From NCBI RefSeq assembly GCF_001262505.1, contig NZ_KQ410732.1, positions 186,001 through 250,000 on the forward strand: a stretch of DNA of 64,000 nucleotides, read 5' to 3'. Positions 26,098 through 34,583 of the stretch are shown in pieces (position 1 is the first letter of the stretch; every line of letters starts with the position of its first letter). Under the pieces are notes generated by a model. The model was not told where the DNA came from and searched no databases. It worked only from the letters and a program-made list of their open reading frames with translations. Origin of the DNA: Shinella sp. SUS2 (GTDB lineage Bacteria; Pseudomonadota; Alphaproteobacteria; Rhizobiales; Rhizobiaceae). The position numbers and the translations under genes are program-made.

Positions 26098-26580
26098 GTG
26101 AGCGTAGCCTTCATGAAGGAAGAGAGCGCCGAGACGGCAGCGGAAACCCTGCTGCCCGAACGGGCGATCTCCCTGCACCTCAATCTTGTGACGGAGACCG
26201 GGCTGAGGGCACTGGAGGCGCAGCTTCAGGAGGCCCGCGAGTCCTATGCGGCGGCGAACGCCATCGAGGACGTCAACGAGCGCCGGCGGCAGGCGGCTGG
26301 CCCGGGACGTGACCTGCGCTATCTTGCCGAAAGGGTCCGAACCGCCGAGCTCGTTGCCGCGCCTGCCTCGAACGATGTCGTTTCCTTCGGCAGCACGGTC
26401 ACCTTCAGCCGCGACGACGGACGCGTTCAGACCTATCGCATCGTCGGCGAGGACGAGGCCGACCCCAAGGCCGGCTCGATCTCCTACGTGGCGCCCGTGG
26501 CCCGCATTCTCATGGGCAAGGCTGTTGGCGATCTGGTGACAGTCGGTGACCAGGAACTCGAAATCACCGCCATCGCGTGA
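26098..26580 (+). CDS. GreA/GreB-family-like protein, non-canonical N-terminus
   Basis: The 160-residue protein has a C-terminal FKBP-like Gre domain (VSFGSTVTFSRDDGRVQTYRIVGEDEADPKAGSISYVAPVARILMGKAVGD). Gre factors enter the RNA polymerase secondary channel. The N-terminal coiled coil is present, but the acidic tip GDLSEN of genuine GreA is replaced by GRDLRYL, so transcript-cleavage stimulation is doubtful. Start GTG 26098 has TGGAG 7 bases upstream; ATG 26113 is the alternative. It is probably a secondary-channel factor of altered function, not the housekeeping GreA. Confidence 0.75.
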   Translation: MSVAFMKEESAETAAETLLPERAISLHLNLVTETGLRALEAQLQEARESYAAANAIEDVNERRRQAAGPGRDLRYLAERVRTAELVAAPASNDVVSFGSTVTFSRDDGRVQTYRIVGEDEADPKAGSISYVAPVARILMGKAVGDLVTVGDQELEITAIA

Positions 26581-26584
26581 GCGA

Positions 26585-27283
26585 TCACAGGAAGAGATGC
26601 ACGATGAGGGATGTGAGCACCGCGTTCAGCCCCATCGCGATCCCCGAAAACAGCCCGGCCACCGGATCCACCGAATAGGCGCGTGCCGTGCCGATGCCGT
26701 GCGAGGCGAGGCCGACGGCAAAGCCGCGCGCGCTGTAGTCCTTGATGCGCATGGCGTTCATCATGGGCGTCACGACGATCGCACCGCAGATGCCGGTGAG
26801 CACGACGACGGCTGCGGTGAGGGCCGGGTCCCCCGCAAGGCCGGAGGATATGGCCATGGCAACCGCTGCGGTCGTGGATTTCGGGGCGAGCGAGGCGACG
26901 ACCTCGGGTGCGAAGCCGAACAACTGGCTGAAAAACACCGTCGAGCCGACCGCGGTGAGGCTGCCGACGAAGAGGGCGGCGAGCAGCGGCAGGAGGTTGC
27001 TCTTCACGAGCGCCAGTTTTTCATAGAGCGGGATGCCGAGGGCGACGGTCGCCGGGCCCAGCAGAAAATGGATGAACTGGGCGCCCTCGAAGTAGGTGGC
27101 ATAGTCGATCCCGGTGACGCAGAGCACGGTGGCAATGGCGGCGATGGAGAAGAGGATCGGGTTCAGCAAGGGATTTCCCGGACGGAGCCCGGCAAGGCCG
27201 GTGGCCGCGAGCCAGACGACCAGCGTGCAGGCAAGCCACAGGAGCGGCGAGGTGGCGAGATAGACCCAGAGCCCGTCAGTCAT
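26585..27283 (-). CDS. lrgB: LrgB/CidB-family membrane protein
   Basis: The 232-residue integral membrane protein carries the LrgB hallmarks NPILFSIAAIATVL, FIHFLLGPATVALGIPLYEKL, SLAPKSTTAAVAMAIS and ASHGIGTARAYSVDP. With LrgA it forms a holin/antiholin-like or small-metabolite (pyruvate-type) transport pair. It follows lrgA with an 8-base overlap. Its stop is 4 bases from the stop of the convergent Gre-like gene. Confidence 0.92.
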   Translation of the reverse strand: MTDGLWVYLATSPLLWLACTLVVWLAATGLAGLRPGNPLLNPILFSIAAIATVLCVTGIDYATYFEGAQFIHFLLGPATVALGIPLYEKLALVKSNLLPLLAALFVGSLTAVGSTVFFSQLFGFAPEVVASLAPKSTTAAVAMAISSGLAGDPALTAAVVVLTGICGAIVVTPMMNAMRIKDYSARGFAVGLASHGIGTARAYSVDPVAGLFSGIAMGLNAVLTSLIVHLFL

Positions 27284-27650
27284 TCGTATAGCCTCCGGAA
27301 AGTCGCTTCACCAGGATGAAGACCCAGACGGTGACGGTCAGTGTGATGACGGTCGACAGCAGTACGATGGCGAGCAACGCGAAACCCCGGTCGCGGATGA
27401 GATCCAGGTGCTGGATGATGCCGACCCCGGCGGGCACGAAGAGGATGCCAAGATTGGCAAGGATGGCTTTCGACGTGTCGAGGGTTTGCTGGTGGGCGGA
27501 CTGCAGAAACGGCTTTGCGCCGGTCAGCGTGAGAACCACGGCGATCATCGCCATGCCGATGACCGGCCCCGGCACGAAGCCGCCGAGGTAATAGGCGGTC
27601 ACTTCGCCGATCAACTGGAAAACAAGCAAGATCGTAATTCCGACGAGCAT
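27276..27650 (-). CDS. lrgA: LrgA/CidA-family membrane protein
   Basis: The 124-residue protein with four hydrophobic segments has the CidA/LrgA pattern LLVFQLIGEVTAYYLGG, VPGPVIGMAM and LGILFVPAGVGIIQHLDLI. I use the ATG at 27650 (GGGAG 7 bases upstream on the minus strand) rather than an earlier in-frame codon at 27710 that adds a hydrophilic tail atypical for the family. It is the first gene of the lrgAB operon. Function in lysis control or metabolite export is known for relatives and not tested here. Confidence 0.9.
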   Translation of the reverse strand: MLVGITILLVFQLIGEVTAYYLGGFVPGPVIGMAMIAVVLTLTGAKPFLQSAHQQTLDTSKAILANLGILFVPAGVGIIQHLDLIRDRGFALLAIVLLSTVITLTVTVWVFILVKRLSGGYTND

Positions 27651-27738
27651 CTGCGCACTCCCTGCATGAGCTTCGGGCCCGGGTGTCCGTCGGTTCGTTT
27701 GCAATCCCAACGAACGACCAGGCCGACAGCTGCGAGGC

Positions 27739-27759
27739 TTAAAGGCCTTTTGCCTTTAA
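27739..27759. promoter_or_regulatory. Perfect dyad TTAAAGGC-N5-GCCTTTAA in the lrgA/oxidase divergent region
   Basis: The two 8-base arms are perfect complements with spacer CTTTT. The element lies 88 bases upstream of lrgA and 103 bases upstream of the secreted protein gene, so it can serve either divergent promoter. It does not match the CueR or CsoR patterns I know. Confidence 0.4.
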
Positions 27760-27862
27760 ATCCATGGCTCTGGCCTGTCGGGCGGCAGGAGAAAATCTGC
27801 GCGGCACTTTGCCCGGGCGCTGAGCGATGGACAAAGCGGGATAGGATCCCTATTTTTGTATC

Positions 27863-28213
27863 ATGCTGCGGTTTCTGTTGCTCATCGTTTCGGCTTGTCT
27901 GTTCGCGGTCGTGTCCTTCACGGCCTCGGCGCACGAGACCGGCATGATCGTGTCGACGGAACTGGCCAGCCGCATGCAGCCGATGGACCACACGTCCATG
28001 GCGAAGGCGTCCTGTACCGATGACGGGACGTGCAAGACGGATCCCGGCCTGTGTGATCTCGTCTGCATGGGTATCGGCGTGTTTCTGCCGGCCGAGCGAA
28101 TCCCGGCAGGCCTTGCCTCGCCCCGCGAAACCTACCGTCGTCATCCCGACGCGGCGCTCGTCTCGACGCCGCCCGCCCTCGACGACCGACCTCCCATAGC
28201 GCACCGCCTTTGA
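27863..28213 (+). CDS. Small secreted Cys/Met-containing protein beside a multicopper oxidase
   Basis: The 116-residue protein starts with a Sec signal peptide (MLRFLLLIVSACLFAVVSFTASA, cleavage after ASA). The mature part has a Met/His patch (MQPMDHTSM) and four cysteines spaced C-x5-C-x6-C-x3-C around residues 51-68. I do not recognise a named family. Its position 70 bases before a Met-rich multicopper oxidase suggests a periplasmic copper-handling role, which is inference. No Shine-Dalgarno site is visible before the ATG, so a very short leader is possible. Confidence 0.7.
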   Translation: MLRFLLLIVSACLFAVVSFTASAHETGMIVSTELASRMQPMDHTSMAKASCTDDGTCKTDPGLCDLVCMGIGVFLPAERIPAGLASPRETYRRHPDAALVSTPPALDDRPPIAHRL

Positions 28214-28283
28214 AGCCGCGGCGGGCTCTTCCTGCCGCACCCCTCCAGATTGTTGAACGGGACGTCTGTCCCGAGGTGATGCT

Positions 28284-29774
28284 ATGAGATCCTTTACCCG
28301 ACGCGGCTTCCTGGCCGCCGGCGCAGCAACGCTTGCTGCAACCCAGTTCCCCATCCCTGTCTTCGGCCAGACGGCCGCGCCATTGCGGCTTGCCGCCACG
28401 CGCCGTACACTCGATATCGACGGTCGCGCCGCCACCGTCTTCGGCCTTTCCGGCCCCGGCGGGCAAGGCCTCGTCCTCGATCCCGGCCAGCGTTTTCGGG
28501 TCGACCTCAGCAATGACCTGCCCGTCCCCACCATCGTGCACTGGCATGGCCAGATTCCGCCGAACGTGCAGGACGGCGTGCCGGATATGCCGCAGCCGCT
28601 TCTAGCGCCAGGTGAGACGCGCAGCTTTGATTTCGCCCCGCTTGCGGGCACGCACTGGATGCACAGCCATGTGCCGATCCAGGAAATGCAGCTGCTTGCG
28701 GCTCCGCTGATCGTGCGCCGGCCGGAAGACCTCGCCGCCGACCGGCAGGATGTGGTGCTCTTCCTGCACGATTTCTCCTTCAAGGCGCCGGAAGAGGTGC
28801 TGGCGGAGATCACCGGCGGGCATGCAGGCACTGCTCCCTCGGGTGCCATACAGGGCATGGACCACGGCAGCATGGCCGGAATGAACATGGACAGCGCCGG
28901 AACCACGGGTGCGATGGCGATGGATATAGGCAACATGGCCGGGATGGGCAGCATGACCATGGACCTGAACGACTACGACTGGGATGCCTATCTTGCCAAT
29001 GACCGCACGCTGTCCGATCCCGAGGTCGTGTCGGTCGAGCACGGCGGACGGATCCGGCTGCGCGTCATCAATGCCGCCGCCGCCACGGTTTTCTGGATCG
29101 ATACGGGCGCGCTGACAGGGCAGCTCGTCGCCGTGGACGGGCATCAGGTCCGCCCGCTCGCCGGCTCCCGCTTTGGCCTTGCCATGGGACAGCGGCTCGA
29201 CATCGAGATCGACCTGCCGAACGAAGGCGGGGCATGGCCCGTGCTTGCGCTGCGCGAGGGTGCGCGCGAGCGGACCGGCATCGTCCTTGCGACGCCCGGT
29301 GCGGCCATCGCCAGGATCGACGCCCTTGCCGAAAAAGAGGCACCGGCCTTCGATATTGACCTTGCGCAGGAAGCGAGCCTTTCGGGCATCGACACGTTGC
29401 CGGAAAGGCCGATCGAGCGCAACCAGATGGTCATGCTGGGCGGCTCCATGCAGCCCTATGTCTGGACCATCGACGGGGCTGCCTGGGGCAAGCACCGCCC
29501 CATCGTCGCAAAGAGCGGCGAGCGGGTGGAACTCGGCTTCCACAACATGTCGATGATGGGACACCCGATGCACCTGCACGGCCATGCCTTCCAGGTGGTC
29601 GGGATCAATGCCCGTCGTTTTGCCGGCGCCCGACGCGACACGGTCTATGTGCCGCCGATGTCGATGGTCACGGTGGCGCTGGACGCGGGCGAGGCCGCGC
29701 GCTGGATGCTGCATTGCCACCACATGCCGCATCTTTCGGCCGGCATGATGACCGAGTTCCGGGTCGAGGCGTGA
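28284..29774 (+). CDS. Tat-exported multicopper oxidase (CueO/CopA-like)
   Basis: The 496-residue periplasmic oxidase has a twin-arginine signal (TRRGFLAAGAATLAA). All four copper clusters are visible: HWHG, HSH, HPMHLHGHAF and HCHHMPHLSAGM. A Met/His-rich insertion at about residues 190-235 (MDHGSMAGMNMDSAG, MAGMGSMTMD) resembles the cuprous-oxidase segment of CueO, consistent with Cu(I) oxidation and copper tolerance. It overlaps the next cytochrome gene by 4 bases. Laccase-type phenol oxidation is the alternative activity. Confidence 0.92.
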   Translation: MRSFTRRGFLAAGAATLAATQFPIPVFGQTAAPLRLAATRRTLDIDGRAATVFGLSGPGGQGLVLDPGQRFRVDLSNDLPVPTIVHWHGQIPPNVQDGVPDMPQPLLAPGETRSFDFAPLAGTHWMHSHVPIQEMQLLAAPLIVRRPEDLAADRQDVVLFLHDFSFKAPEEVLAEITGGHAGTAPSGAIQGMDHGSMAGMNMDSAGTTGAMAMDIGNMAGMGSMTMDLNDYDWDAYLANDRTLSDPEVVSVEHGGRIRLRVINAAAATVFWIDTGALTGQLVAVDGHQVRPLAGSRFGLAMGQRLDIEIDLPNEGGAWPVLALREGARERTGIVLATPGAAIARIDALAEKEAPAFDIDLAQEASLSGIDTLPERPIERNQMVMLGGSMQPYVWTIDGAAWGKHRPIVAKSGERVELGFHNMSMMGHPMHLHGHAFQVVGINARRFAGARRDTVYVPPMSMVTVALDAGEAARWMLHCHHMPHLSAGMMTEFRVEA

Positions 29775-30205
29775 AGGCGGCGTGGATTGCAGGCGGCGCG
29801 GTCCTTGCGGCCGTGGCCGGCGTGGTTCTCTTCGTCCTGGAAAGGCCGGGCCGGGAGGCGGACGCGCGTATCGCCCTCGGAAAAGCCCTCTATGCGGAGA
29901 ACTGCGCGAGCTGTCACGGCGTCAGGCTGGAGGGCCAGCCTGACTGGCGCAGCCCGCGGGCGGACGGCCGCCTGCCCGCACCGCCCCACGATGCCACCGG
30001 CCACACCTGGCATCATGCCGACGCGCAGCTTCTGGCGATCATCCGCCGCGGTACGGCCGCGGTCGTTGGCGGCGGCTACGAGAGCGACATGCCGGGTTTT
30101 GCCGGCATCCTCAGCGATGCCGAAAGCGCGGCGGTGCTTGATTTCATCAAGAGCACCTGGCCGCAGCGCGAGGCGGATTATCAGCGCCGGATCTCGGGCG
30201 GCTGA
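29771..30205 (+). CDS. Membrane-anchored or periplasmic c-type cytochrome
   Basis: The 144-residue protein begins at a GTG inside the oxidase stop codon (GTGA overlap). One N-terminal hydrophobic segment (WIAGGAVLAAVAGVVLFVL) is followed by a haem c motif CASCH and an axial-Met candidate in YESDMPGFAGILSD. It should shuttle electrons in the periplasm. Co-translation with the multicopper oxidase suggests it supplies or receives electrons for that enzyme or a linked oxidase; this is unusual for CueO-type systems. Confidence 0.85.
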   Translation: MKAAWIAGGAVLAAVAGVVLFVLERPGREADARIALGKALYAENCASCHGVRLEGQPDWRSPRADGRLPAPPHDATGHTWHHADAQLLAIIRRGTAAVVGGGYESDMPGFAGILSDAESAAVLDFIKSTWPQREADYQRRISGG

Positions 30206-30303
30206 TCTTGCACATCCGGTCGCGGGGATTGCCCCGTGGCCCTTCAGAAAACAATTTCGCCGGGTGGCAATTGCCGCAGCCGGCTTCCGATCAGGACACG
30301 CAC

Positions 30304-30786
30304 ATGACACGAAACGAACAACAGAAGAGCCACTCGAAAAATGCCGCTGGCGGCATGAACAAGGGAAAGATCGCCGTTCTCGCCATCGTCGCGGTGGGCA
30401 TTGCCGCCGCCGCTGTCTGGACGCGCCGGGGGGCGGAGGCCCCGGCGGCAGAAGCTGCGACAGGTGGGGGCGCTCTCGTCGCCGTCACGGTTCCGGCAAC
30501 CCTGTCGGAGGCGGCGAAGATGGGGGAAAGGGCGTTCAACGCCGTCTGTGCCGCCTGCCACGGCGCAAATGCTGCGGGAACCGAGGCCGGGCCGCCGCTG
30601 GTGCATAAGATCTACGAGCCCTCTCATCATGGCGATTACGCCTTCGAGATGGCCGTTGCCAACGGCGTGCGGGCGCATCACTGGAGGTTCGGCGACATGC
30701 CGCCCCAGCCGGCCATGACGAAGGCCGATCTCCAGAACGTGATCGCCTACGTGCGTGAGGTGCAGCGGGCAAACGGCATCGAGTGA
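30304..30786 (+). CDS. c-type cytochrome
   Basis: The 160-residue protein has an N-terminal membrane segment (GKIAVLAIVAVGIAAAAVW), an Ala-rich linker, a CAACH haem motif near residue 87 and a distal FGDMPPQPAMT Met-ligand region. Its haem domain is of the short cbb3/CccA-like type. I use the ATG at 30304 (AGGA upstream); ATG 30355 is possible. It ends the apparent oxidase-cytochrome operon, 98 bases after the first cytochrome. Confidence 0.84.
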   Translation: MTRNEQQKSHSKNAAGGMNKGKIAVLAIVAVGIAAAAVWTRRGAEAPAAEAATGGGALVAVTVPATLSEAAKMGERAFNAVCAACHGANAAGTEAGPPLVHKIYEPSHHGDYAFEMAVANGVRAHHWRFGDMPPQPAMTKADLQNVIAYVREVQRANGIE

Positions 30787-30920
30787 CCCGGCATGCCCTG
30801 CCGGCCAGATTTGCCGAGTTGCGAAGCCGGCGCGGATGGAAAGAATGGCCACCGGAAAGATTCGCAGCGACCCCCGCAGGGCAGGCGCCGGGCGGGGCGG
30901 GAACGGAAGGCAGGCAGGGC

Positions 30921-32477
30921 ATGATCGACGAGAAGCGGCTCGAAGCGGAAATGGATGCACTCGCCGTGCGGTTTCCGGGGCCGGGTGGCGTTGCCGGTGT
31001 GGTCAGCGAGGGGCGGATTGTCGCCCTTCGTTCCTGGGGTTTCTCCGATCTCGACGCGCGGCGATCGATGACGGCCGGCACGCGGCTGCCGATCTGCTCG
31101 GTCTCCAAGCAGTTCACCTGCGCGGCCATGCTGGCCGCCTGCGGCACGCCGGAGGCCCTCGATGGCCGGCTCGCCGCGCATCTGCCGAATTTCGACGGTC
31201 CGCTGCCGCGGGTGCGCGACCTCTGCAACAACCAGTCGGGCCTGCGCGACTACTGGGCGCTGACCGTGCTGCACGGTGCCAGAGCCGAGCAGGCCTTTTC
31301 GCGTGATGATGCGGCATCGGCGTTCAAGCGTATGCGCAGCGGGCATTTTGCGCCGGGTACGCGTTATTCCTACAGCAACGGCAATTTCCGCCTCCTCTCC
31401 GATCTTCTCGAGGAGTTCTCCTCCGACACGCTTGAGACGCTCTACGCGCGGCACATCTGGGAGCCGGCCGGCATGGCCGGTGCCGTGCTGACCGCCGATA
31501 CCCGCCAGCCGGAGGACGGCGTGGTCGGCTACGAGGGCAGTGACGCGACAGGCTATCTGCCGGCAGACAACGGCATCTACTGGCGCGGTGATGCGGGCAT
31601 TTCCGCCTCGCTCGACGACATGCTCGCCTATGAGCGCTGGATCGATGCGACACGCGGGGATCCGGACAGCCTCTACCGGAAGATCGCCGTGCCGCAGACC
31701 TTCCGCGACGGGGCGGCCGCCTCCTATGGTTTCGGCCTGCAGCATTCGCGTGTCGGTGATGTCGCGTTCACCGGCCACAGCGGCGCCTTGCGCGGGTTCC
31801 GGGCCTTCCGGGCCTATTCGGCCGAGGCGCGGCTTTCGGTCGTGGTGATGTTCAATCATCACGGCGATGCGCATGGGGCGGCGCATCGGCTGCTGCGCGC
31901 CGCGCTCGGCCTGCCGCATCCCGCTTCCAAGCCGCTCGGCGAGCGCTGGGGCGGTCAATGGATGAGTCGCGAGACCGGTCTTCTTGCGCGACTGGAGCCA
32001 GGTTTCGATTCGGCGACACTGCGCTTCGGCACGTCGCCGGAAAGCCTTTTGGAGGCGGAGGAGGGCAGTCTTGCCTCTTCGTCCGTCAAGGTCGCCCGTG
32101 CCGGTGAGGACCTCCTGATGCAGCGCGCACAGGAAAACTACGCCGAGAGGCTGGTGCCGGTCGCATCGGCGCCGGCGGTCGGCGACGCGCGTCTTGCGGG
32201 CCGCTACCGCTCCCCCGAACTGGAGGCCGACATCGTCATCGAATGCCGTGACGGCGGGACCTATCTCTGGGCTGAGGGCTTCCTCGGCACGGGCCGGCCC
32301 GAAATCGTCCGGCCGGCCGGTCCTGATGTCTGGCTCGTCGTAACCCGTCGCTCGATGGATGCGCCGGCCCCGGGGGACTGGACGCTGGTGGCTGAGCGCG
32401 ATGCGGCCGGACACATCACGGGTCTGGTGCTCGGCTGCTGGCTGGCCCGCGGGATCCGCTATGTCCGGCGCAACTGA
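30921..32477 (+). CDS. dap: D-aminopeptidase (S12 family, Ochrobactrum Dap type)
   Basis: The 518-residue serine hydrolase reads closely like Ochrobactrum D-aminopeptidase along its full length. The nucleophile is in S60-V-S-K63 (PICSVSKQFTCA), with YSN at 151-153, NNQSGLRDYWAL, and the C-terminal antiparallel domains ending GLVLGCWLARG. The enzyme removes N-terminal D-residues from peptides and amides. No signal peptide, so it is cytoplasmic. It is the first of three D-aminopeptidase-type genes in 4.5 kb. ATG 30921 is chosen after ggcaggc. Confidence 0.92.
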   Translation: MIDEKRLEAEMDALAVRFPGPGGVAGVVSEGRIVALRSWGFSDLDARRSMTAGTRLPICSVSKQFTCAAMLAACGTPEALDGRLAAHLPNFDGPLPRVRDLCNNQSGLRDYWALTVLHGARAEQAFSRDDAASAFKRMRSGHFAPGTRYSYSNGNFRLLSDLLEEFSSDTLETLYARHIWEPAGMAGAVLTADTRQPEDGVVGYEGSDATGYLPADNGIYWRGDAGISASLDDMLAYERWIDATRGDPDSLYRKIAVPQTFRDGAAASYGFGLQHSRVGDVAFTGHSGALRGFRAFRAYSAEARLSVVVMFNHHGDAHGAAHRLLRAALGLPHPASKPLGERWGGQWMSRETGLLARLEPGFDSATLRFGTSPESLLEAEEGSLASSSVKVARAGEDLLMQRAQENYAERLVPVASAPAVGDARLAGRYRSPELEADIVIECRDGGTYLWAEGFLGTGRPEIVRPAGPDVWLVVTRRSMDAPAPGDWTLVAERDAAGHITGLVLGCWLARGIRYVRRN

Positions 32478-32492
32478 CGCCGTCTAACATAT

Positions 32493-32522
32493 TGCAAAAC
32501 AAGACCTCAGGCGATTTTTGCA
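32493..32522. promoter_or_regulatory. Inverted repeat in the dap-dat gap
   Basis: TGCAAAA (32493-32499) and TTTTGCA (32516-32522) are perfect complements 16 bases apart, in an AT-richer stretch just after dap and 90 bases before dat. It could be a regulator site for the dat-dmpA-dppA transcript; no partner copy was found elsewhere in the window. Confidence 0.35.
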
Positions 32523-32611
32523 TAGGATCCTGCCCAAATTGAATTGGTCAGCCGCGGCAAGTCACACCAATGTTCCGCGCCAAAGGCAACCGGCGCAAGC
32601 AAGAGGAACAG

Positions 32612-33463
32612 ATGGGCAGGATCGTCTACGTCCACGGTCAATTCGTAGCAGAGGAGGAGGCCAGGATCGGGTTGTTCGATCGCGGCTTCCTGTTCGGTGA
32701 TGCGGTCTACGAAGTGACGGCGGTGATTGCCGGACGAATGATCGATAACGACCTGCATCTCGCCCGGCTCGAACGCTCGCTGAGGGAGCTCGGCATTGCC
32801 CTATTGCTCGGCCGGACGGAAATCGAGGCCATTCAGGCGGAACTGATCGCCCGCAATGCCTTGCAGGACGGCACCGTCTATCTGCAGGTCTCGCGCGGCG
32901 AGGCGGATCGCGACTTCTTCTACCCTGCCACTCTGACGCCGCGGCTGGTCGGCTTCACCCAGGCCAAGACCCTGACGGGGACAAAGACCCAGCAGAACGG
33001 CATCTCGGTCGATCTGGCCGCTGATCCGCGCTGGCAGCGCCGCGACATCAAGACCGCCATGCTGCTCGGGCAGGTGATGGCCAAGCAGACGGCGCGGGCC
33101 CGTGGCTTCGACGATGTCTGGCTGGTGGAAGACGGGCTGGTGACGGAAGGCGCCTCCTCGACCGCCCATCTCATCACCGCCGATGGTCGCATCCTCACGC
33201 GCGCCGCCTCGCAGGCCACGCTGCCGGGCTGCACCCAGCGCGCCCTTGCGCGCCTCTGCGCCGCCGAGGGCCTGCGCATCGAGGAGCGCGCCTTCACGCC
33301 CGAAGAGGCGCAGGATGCGGCGGAGGCCTTCCAGACCTCCGCTTCCAGCCTGGTCATGCCCGTTGTGCGTATCGGCGACCGGGTGATCGGCGATGGAAAA
33401 CCCGGACCCCGGACACGGGTGTTGCAGGCGCTCTATCTGGAAGCGGCCGGCGTTTCGGTCTAG
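32612..33463 (+). CDS. dat: D-amino acid aminotransferase
   Basis: The 283-residue fold-type IV PLP enzyme has the catalytic lysine at K147 (RRDIKTAMLLGQVMAKQ), the cofactor glutamate E179 (VTEGASSTAHL), and FDRGFLFGDAVYEVT near the N-terminus, as in bacterial D-alanine aminotransferases. It would convert D-alanine or D-glutamate freed by the neighbouring peptidases to pyruvate or 2-oxoglutarate. ATG 32612 follows aagaggaacag. Branched-chain or aminodeoxychorismate relatives are less likely given the context and length. Confidence 0.88.
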   Translation: MGRIVYVHGQFVAEEEARIGLFDRGFLFGDAVYEVTAVIAGRMIDNDLHLARLERSLRELGIALLLGRTEIEAIQAELIARNALQDGTVYLQVSRGEADRDFFYPATLTPRLVGFTQAKTLTGTKTQQNGISVDLAADPRWQRRDIKTAMLLGQVMAKQTARARGFDDVWLVEDGLVTEGASSTAHLITADGRILTRAASQATLPGCTQRALARLCAAEGLRIEERAFTPEEAQDAAEAFQTSASSLVMPVVRIGDRVIGDGKPGPRTRVLQALYLEAAGVSV

Positions 33464-33545
33464 AGCATGCCCGGCGAGGCGGCTTATGGTTGCTCGTTGA
33501 AAAAGAACCATCTTTTCAAGAACTGGAATGCCGGAAGGGGCGGAC

Positions 33546-34583
33546 ATGAACACGGCGCGCGAACTGGGCCTGATCCCGCAGGGGCGGCTGGAGCCGGGGC
33601 CGGGCAATGCCATCACCGATATTGCCGGGGTCGCCGTCGGCCACCGCTCGCTGCGCGGGGACGGCCTCTTCACCGGCGTGACGGCCGTCGTGCCGCATCC
33701 GGGCGATCTCTTCCGCGTCAAGCCGCGGGCAGCGGTCGAGATCGTCAACGGTTTCGGCAAGTCGGCCGGGCTGATGCAGGTGGCCGAGCTCGGCACGATC
33801 GAGACGCCCATCCTGCTCACCAACACCTTTGGCGTTGCGGCCTGCACCGAGGCGCTCATCCGCCGCGCCATCGGCGCCAATCCGGCGATCGGGCGGAAAA
33901 CCTCGACCGTCAATGCGCTGGTCTGCGAATGCAACGACGGCGGCATCAACGATATCCAGGCCCTCGGCGTGACGCCCGCCGATGCTGATGCCGCTCTTGA
34001 CGCCGCGCGTCCGGGGCCGGTCGAGCAGGGGGCGGTCGGCGCCGGGTCCGGCATGACCGCCTTCGGCTTCAAGGCCGGGATCGGCACCGCGTCGCGGCTG
34101 ATGCGCATCGGCAAGCACGATTTCACGCTCGGCACGCTGGTCCTCGCCAATTTCGGCGCGGCCGGCGATCTCGTCTTGCCGGATGGCCGCCGGCCCGATC
34201 CGCGTGTGCCGGCAAGCCCCGAGCGCGGCTCGGTCATCGTCGTCATGGCGACGGACCTGCCGCTGGGGGACAGGCAGTTGCAGCGCGTCGCCCGGCGTGG
34301 CGGGGCCGGGCTTGCCCGGCTCGGCGCCTTCTGGGGCCATGGCAGCGGCGACGTTGTCCTCTGTTTCACAACGGCCGATCCGGTCGAGCACGATCCGGCC
34401 GCGCCCGTCGCCATGCAGCAACGGCTGTCTGACAGCTATATCGACATCGCCTTCCGCGCCGCTGCCGAGACCACGCAGGAGGCGGTGCTGAACGCGCTCT
34501 GTGCCGCGCCGGCCACGCCGGCACGGAGCGGCCGCACCTATCCCGCCCTCACGGACTGGCTGAAGGAGAGCCCCGCATCATGA
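33546..34583 (+). CDS. dmpA: P1/DmpA-family aminopeptidase (self-processing)
   Basis: The 345-residue protein belongs to the DmpA/DmpA-like beta-peptidyl aminopeptidase family, whose precursor cleaves itself before a serine that becomes the nucleophile. The cleavage position is visible as R-G|S229 in PERGSVIVVMATDLP, and GNAITDIAGVAVGH and GAGSGMTAFGFKAGIGTASR are family blocks. Substrates of relatives are N-terminal D-Ala or beta-amino peptides. ATG 33546 has GGAAGGGG upstream and is preferred to 33528. It overlaps dppA by 4 bases. Confidence 0.87.
   Translation: MNTARELGLIPQGRLEPGPGNAITDIAGVAVGHRSLRGDGLFTGVTAVVPHPGDLFRVKPRAAVEIVNGFGKSAGLMQVAELGTIETPILLTNTFGVAACTEALIRRAIGANPAIGRKTSTVNALVCECNDGGINDIQALGVTPADADAALDAARPGPVEQGAVGAGSGMTAFGFKAGIGTASRLMRIGKHDFTLGTLVLANFGAAGDLVLPDGRRPDPRVPASPERGSVIVVMATDLPLGDRQLQRVARRGGAGLARLGAFWGHGSGDVVLCFTTADPVEHDPAAPVAMQQRLSDSYIDIAFRAAAETTQEAVLNALCAAPATPARSGRTYPALTDWLKESPAS

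Noticed and set aside
27739-27759. TTAAAGGC dyad as a terminator of lrgAB or of the upstream plus-strand gene
   Set aside because: It is upstream of both flanking genes, which diverge, so it cannot end either transcript; an operator role is kept as possible.
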